From NCBI GenBank assembly GCA_963971305.1, contig OZ020304.1:76694355-76758354 (forward strand): a stretch of 64,000 nt of DNA, in the 5' to 3' direction. The first letter of the stretch is position 1; each line of letters starts with the position of its first letter. Positions 57,701-64,000 of the stretch are shown here, piece by piece. The position numbers and the translations under genes are program-made. The notes beneath the pieces were generated by a model, which saw only the letters and a list, made by a program, of their open reading frames with translations, had not been told where the DNA came from and did no database searches. Origin of the DNA: Arcuatula senhousia (lineage: Eukaryota > Mollusca > Bivalvia > Mytilida > Mytilidae).

Positions 57701-60653
57701 ACTAGGAGCCAGACATGTTACACCTACCTTGCATGAGAAACAGTGCTATCAACACACTAGGAGCCAGACATGTCCCTACACCTACCTTGCATGAGAAACA
57801 GTGCTATCAACACACTAGGAGCCAGACATGTTACACCTACCTTGCATGAGAAACAGTGCTATCAACACACTAGGGGCCAGACATGTCATACCTACCTTGC
57901 ATGAGGAACAGAGCTATCAACACACTGGGAGCCAGACATGTTACACCTACCTTGCATAAGAAACAGTGCTATCAACACACTAGGAGCCAGACATGTCCCT
58001 ACCTTGCATGAGGAACAGTGCTATCAACACACTAGGAGCCAGACATGTCCCTACCTTGCATGAGGAACAGAGCTATCAACACCCTAGGAGCCAGACATAT
58101 CCCTACCTTGCATGAGGAACAGTGCTATCAACACACTAGGAGCCAGACATGTCCCTACCTTGCATGAGGAACAGTGCTATCAACACACTAGGAGCCAGAC
58201 ATGTCCCTACCCCTACCTTGCATGAAGAACAGTGCTATCAACACACTGGGAGCCAGACATGTCCCTACACCTACCTTGCATGAGAAACAGTGCTATCAAC
58301 ACACTAGGAGCCAGACATGTCCCTACACCTACCTTGCATGAGGAACAGTACTATCAACACACTAGGAGCCAGACATGTCCCTACACCTACCTTGCATGAG
58401 GAACAGAGCTATCAACACACTAGGAGCCAGACATGTCCCTACACCTACCTTGCATGAGAAACAGAGCTATCAACACACTGGGAGCCAGACATGTCCCTAC
58501 ACCTACCTTGCATGAGGAACAGAGCTATCAACACACTAGGAGCCAGACATGTCCCTACCTTGCACGAGAAACAGTGCTATCAACACACTAGGAGCCAGAC
58601 ATGTCCCTACACCTACATTGCATGAGAAACAGTGCTATCAACACACTAGGAGCCAGACATGTCCCTACACCTACCTTGCATTAGGAACAGTGCTATCAAC
58701 ACACTGGGAGCCAGACATGTCCCTACACCTACCTTGCATGAGAAACAGTGCTATCAACACACTAGGAGCCAGACATGTCCCTACACCTACCTTGCATGAG
58801 AAACAGTGCTATCAACACACTAGGATCCAGACATGTCCCTACACCGACCTTACATGAGAAACAGAGCTATCAACACACTAGGAGCCAGACATGTTACACC
58901 TACCTTGCATGAGGAACAGAGCTATCAACACACTAGGAGCCAGACATGTCCCTACACCTACCTTGCATGAGAAGCAGTGCTATCAACACACTAGGAGCCA
59001 GACATGTCCCTACACCTACCTTGCATGAGAAACAGTGCTATCAACACACTAGGAGCCAGACATGTCCCTACACCTACCTTGCATGAGAAACAGTGCTATC
59101 AACACACTAGGAGCCAGACATGTTACACCTACCTTGCATGAGAAACAGTGCTATCAACACACTAGGAGCCAGACATGTTACACCTACCTTGCATGAGAAA
59201 CAGTGCTATCAACACACTAGGAGCCAGACATGTTCCTACACCTACCTTGCATGAGAAACAGTGCTATCAACACTCTAGGAGCCAGACATGTTACACCTTC
59301 CTTGCATGAGAAACAGTGCTATCAACACACTAGGAGCCAGACATGTCCCTACACCTACCTTGCATGAGGAACAGAGCTATCAACACACTAGGAGCCAGAC
59401 ATGTTACACCTACCTTGCATGAGGAACAGTGCTATCAACACACTAGGAGCCAGACATGTTACACCTACCTTGCATGAGGAACAGAGCTGTCAACATACTA
59501 GGAGCCAGACATGTTACACCTACCTTGCATGAGAAACAGTGCTATCAACACACTAGGAGCCAGACATGTCCCTACACCTACCTTGCATGAGAAACAGTGC
59601 TATCAACACACTAGGAGCCAGACATGTTACACCTACCTTGCATGAGAAACAGTGCTATCAACACACTAGGGGCCAGACATGTCATACCTACCTTGCATGA
59701 GGAACAGAGCTATCAACACACTGGGAGCCAGACATGTTACACCTACCTTGCATAAGAAACAGTGCTATCAACACACTAGGAGCCAGACATGTCCCTACCT
59801 TGCATGAGGAACAGTGCTATCAACACACTAGGAGCCAGACATGTCCCTACCTTGCATGAGGAACAGAGCTATCAACACCCTAGGAGCCAGACATGTCCCT
59901 ACCTTGCATGAGGAACAGTGCTATCAACACACTAGGAGCCAGACATGTCCCTACCTTGCATGAGGAACAGTGCTATCAACACACTAGGAGCCAGACATGT
60001 CCCTACCCCTACCTTGCATGAGGAACAGTGCTATCAACACACTGGGAGCCAGACATGTCCCTACACCTACCTTGCATGAGAAACAGTGCTATCAACACAC
60101 TAGGAGCCAGACATGTCCCTACACCTACCTTGCATGAGGAACAGTACTATCAACACACTAGGAGCCAGACATGTCCCTACACCTACCTTGCATGAGGAAC
60201 AGAGCTATCAACACACTAGGAGCCAGACATGTCCCTACACCTACCTTGCATGAGAAACAGAGCTATCAACACACTGGGAGCCAGACATGTCCCTACACCT
60301 ACCTTGCATGAGGAACAGAGCTATCAACACACTAGGAGCCAGACATGTCCCTACCTTGCACGAGAAACAGTGCTATCAACACACTAGGAGCCAGACATGT
60401 CCCTACACCTACATTGCATGAGAAACAGTGCTATCAACACACTAGGAGCCAGACATGTCCCTACACCTACCTTGCATTAGGAACAGTGCTATCAACACAC
60501 TGGGAGCCAGACATGTCCCTACACCTACCTTGCATGAGAAACAGTGCTATCAACACACTAGGAGCCAGACATGTCCCTACACCTACCTTGCATGAGAAAC
60601 AGTGCTATCAACACACTAGGATCCAGACATGTCCCTACACCGACCTTACATGA
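54713..60653. repeat. Higher-order duplications inside the satellite
   Basis: The same series of variant units recurs at 54713, 58549 and 60345 (shifts of 3836 and 1796 bp), including the rare GCATTAGGAAC, GGATCCAGAC and ACACCGACCTT variants. Another block recurs with a shift of exactly 1860 bp (47041 and 48901, with CCTACTTTGCATG and later CAACACCCTAGG). This shows segmental duplication on top of unit-by-unit growth. Confidence 0.8.
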
Positions 60654-63600
60654 GAAACAGAGCTATCAACACACTAGGAGCCAGACATGTTACACCTACC
60701 TTGCATGAGGAACAGAGCTATCAACACACTAGGAGCCAGACATGTCCCTACACCTACCTTGCATGAGAAGCAGTGCTATCAACACACTAGGAGCCAGACA
60801 TGTCCCTACACCTACCTTGCATGAGAAACAGTGCTATCAACACACTAGGAGCCAGACATGTCCCTACACATACCTTGCATGAGGAACAGTGCTATCAACA
60901 CACTAGGAGCCAGACATGTCCCTACACCTACCTTGCATGAGGAACAGAGCTATCAACACACTAGGAGCCAGACATGTCCCTACACCTACCTTGCATGAGA
61001 AACAGAGCTATCAACACACTAGGAGCCAGACATGTCCCTACACCTACCTTGCATGAGGAAAAGAGCTATCAACACACTAGGAGCCAGACATGTTACACCA
61101 ACCTTGCATGAGAAACAGAGCTATCAACACACTAGGAGCCAGACATGTCCCTACACCTACCTTGCATGAGAAACAGTGCTATCAACACACTAGGAGCCAA
61201 ACATGTCACACCTTCCTTGCATGAGAAACAGTGCTATCAACACACTAGGAGCCTGACATGTCACACCTTCCTTGCATGAGAAACAGTGCTATCAACACAC
61301 TAGGAGCCAGACATGTCCCTACACCTACCTTGCATGAGAAACAGTGCTATCAACACACTAGGAGCCAGACATGTCCCTACACCTACCTTGCATGAGAAAC
61401 AGAGCTATCAACACACTAGGAGCCAGACATGTTACACCTACCTTGCATGAGAAACAGTGCTATCAACACACTAGGAGCCAGACATGTTACACCTACCTTG
61501 CATGAAAAACAGTGCTATCAATACACTAGGAGCCAGACATGTCCATACACCTACCTTGCATGAGGAACAGAGCTATCAACACACTAGGAGCCAGACATGT
61601 TACACCTACCTTGCATGAGGAACAGTGCTATCAACACACTAGGAGCCAGACATGTTACACCTACCTTGCATGAGGAACAGAGCTATCAACACACTAGGAG
61701 CCAGACATGTTACACCTACCTTGCATGAGAAACAGTGCTATCAACACACTAGGAGCCAGACATGTCCCTACACCTACCTTGCATGAGAAACAGTGCTATC
61801 AACACACTAGGAGCCAGACATGTCCCTACACCTACTTTGCATGAGAAGCAGTGCTATCAACACACTAGGAGCCAGACATGTCCCTACACCTACCTTGCAT
61901 GAGAAACAGTGCTATCAACACACTAGGAGCCAGACATGTCCCTACACATACCTTGCATGAGGAACAGTGCTATCAACACACTAGGAGCCAGACATGTCCC
62001 TACACCTACCTTGCATGAGGAACAGAGCTATCAACACACTAGGAGCCAGACATGTCCCTACACCTACCTTGCATGAGAAACAGAGCTATCAACACACTAG
62101 GAGCCAGACATGTCCCTACACCTACCTTGCATGAGGAAAAGAGCTATCAACACACTAGGAGCCAGACATGTTACACCAACCTTGCATGAGAAACAGAGCT
62201 ATCAACACACTAGGAGCCAGACATGTCCCTACACATACCTTGCATGAGAAACAGTGCTATTAACACACTAGGAGCCAAACATGTCACACCTTCCTTGCAT
62301 GAGAAACAGTGCTATCAACACACTAGGAGCCAGACATGTCCCTACACCTACCTTGCATGAGAAACAGAGCTATCAACACACTAGGAGCCAGACATGTCCC
62401 TACACCTACCTTGCATGAGGAAAAGAGCTATCAACACACTAGGAGCCAGACATGTTACACCTACCTTGCATGAGGAACAGAGCTATCAACACACTAGGAG
62501 CCAGACATGTTACACCTACCTTGCATGAGAAACAGTGCTATCAACACACTAGGAGCCAGACATGTCCCTACACCTACCTTGCATGAGAAACAGTGCTATC
62601 AACACACTAGGAGCCAGACATGTCCCTACACCTACCTTGTATGAGAAACAGTGCTATCAACATACTAGGAGCCAGACATGTTACACCTACCTTGCATGAG
62701 AAACAGTGCTATCAACACACTAGGAGCCAGACATGTTACACCTACCTTGCATGAGAAACAGTGCTATCAACACACTAGGAGCCAGACATGTTACACCTAC
62801 CTTGCATGAGAAACAGTGCTATCAACACACTAGGGGCCAGACATGTCATACCTACCTTGCATGAGCAACAGAGCTATCAACACACTGGGAGCCAGACATG
62901 TTACACCTACCTTGCATGAGAAACAGTGCTATCAACACACTAGGAGCCAGACATGTCCCTACACCTACCTTGCATGAGAAACAGTGCTATCAACACACTA
63001 GGAGCCAGACATGTTACACCTACCTTGCATGAGAAACAGTGCTATCAACACACTAGGAGCCAGACATGTCCCTACACCTACCTTGCATGAGGAACAGTGC
63101 TATCAACACACTAGGAGCCAGACATGTCCCTACACCTACCTTGCATGAGGAACAGAGCTATCAACACACTAGGAGCCAGACATGTACCTACACCTACCTT
63201 GCATGAGAAACAGTGCTATCAACACACTAGGGGCCAGACATGTCCCTACACCTACCTTGCATGAGAAACAGTGCTATCAACACACTAGGGGCCAGACATG
63301 TCCCTACACCTACCTTGCATGTGGAACAGTGCTATCAACACACTAAGAGCCAGACATGTTACACCTACCTTGCATGAGAAACAGTGCTATCAACACACTA
63401 GGAGCCAGACATGTCCCTACACCTACCTTGCATGAGAAACAGTGCTATCAACACACTAGGAGCCAGACATGTTACACCTACCTTGCATGAGAAACAGTGC
63501 TATCAACACACTAGGAGCCAGACATGTTACACCTACCTTGCATGAGAAACAGTGCTATCAACACACTAGGAGCCAGACATGTTCCTACACCTACCTTGCA

Positions 63601-64000
63601 TGAGAAACAGTGCTATCAACACTCTAGGAGCCAGACATGTTACACCTTCCTTGCATGAGAAACAGTGCTATCAACACACTAGGAGCCAGACATGTCCCTA
63701 CACCTACCTTGCATGAGGAACAGAGCTATCAACAAACTAGGAGCCAGACATGTTACACCTACCTTGCATGAGGAACAGTGCTATCAACACACTAGGAGCC
63801 AGACATGTTACACCTACCTTGCATGGAAACAGAGCTGTCAACATACTAGGAGCCAGACATGTTACACCTACCTTGCATGAGAAACAGTGCTATCAACACA
63901 CTAGGAGCCAGACATGTCCCTACACCTACCTTGCATGAGAAACAGTGCTATCAACACACTAGGAGCCAGACATGTCCCTACACCTACCTTGCATGAGAAA

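Larger units (their letters stand above)
46527..64000 (-). repeat. Satellite of ~300 copies of an ABCC10 exon end plus 5' splice site
   Basis: Unit lengths are 58 bp (GACATGTCCCTACACCTACC form), 55 bp (GACATGTTACACCTACC or GTCACACC) and 52 bp (GACATGTCCCTACC). On the minus strand each unit is ACATGTCTGGCTCCTAGTG to CTCATGCAAG (46 bp of exon) followed by GTAGGT and 0-6 further bases. Copies differ mainly at GAGAAAC/GAGGAAC, CAGTGC/CAGAGC and CTAGGAG/CTGGGAG. The array runs past the right edge, so at least 17.4 kb. Length changes fall in the intronic part and are multiples of 3. No unit encodes a protein of its own; open frames across it are by-products. Confidence 0.95.

Noticed and set aside
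54713..60653. Repeated ~100-codon open frames ([12 protein letters not shown] type) on the plus strand
   Set aside because: They are the antisense reading of the satellite unit cycling through three frames because unit length is 1 mod 3. The gene sense is on the minus strand.
46527..64000. CRISPR array
   Set aside because: There are no spacers: units are contiguous, and the context is a eukaryotic gene.

Overview
The window looks like nuclear DNA of a marine mollusc, most likely a bivalve. The evidence is AT-rich sequence, short exons with GT-AG introns, dense dispersed repeats of a kind I associate with bivalve genomes, and two recognisable animal genes. There are no bacterial operons, tRNA or rRNA genes. 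Exons were found by reading the minus strand and joining pieces by splice phase and by remembered similarity to the human families. No database search was possible.

Layout. (1) 1-24 kb is a mosaic of about 22 modular mobile-element copies in at least six families. Each module starts at ACWAG, then has a short hairpin and a family-specific tag of about 8-14 nt, then a body rich in GCCGCCATTTT motifs, and ends in (AAT)n or (GAA)n. Thirty-two small hairpins of about 30 nt, each with a conserved leader, lie between modules, and their arms carry the same tags. Two more families with this layout lie in gene introns or between the genes (26.8-28.2, 35.2-35.9, 40.9-41.8 and 44.4-46.4 kb). I interpret them as non-autonomous rolling-circle elements (Helentron/HINE-like), but this is inference. 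(2) 24.6-34.2 kb holds a vasohibin gene (tubulin tyrosine carboxypeptidase) on the minus strand. Seven exons are legible; the C-terminal exon was not found. (3) Intron 1 of that gene holds a nested insertion: an outer inverted-repeat element (28.9-33.7 kb) interrupted by an inner one with inverted termini, a 12-bp flanking direct repeat and a broken SGNH-hydrolase-like gene. (4) 36.85-46.6 kb holds the 3' half of an ABCC10/MRP7-like ABC transporter on the minus strand (second membrane domain and NBD2, nine clean exons plus one array-embedded exon end). (5) 46.5-64 kb, running off the window, is a satellite of roughly 300 copies of a 52/55/58-bp unit.

The main discovery is that the satellite unit is a piece of the ABCC10 gene. 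It is the last ~46 bp of a transmembrane exon ([13 protein letters not shown]) together with its 5' splice site and the first bases of the intron. The neighbouring vasohibin gene shows the same thing on a small scale: the end of exon 7 plus its 5' splice site is repeated six times with 52-58 bp spacing, running into the intron. Two neighbouring genes therefore carry splice-donor-anchored tandem amplifications of nearly the same unit size. The second main finding is the tag code of the mobile elements. In most families the right arm of the 3' hairpin matches the 5' header tag better than the hairpin's own left arm does.
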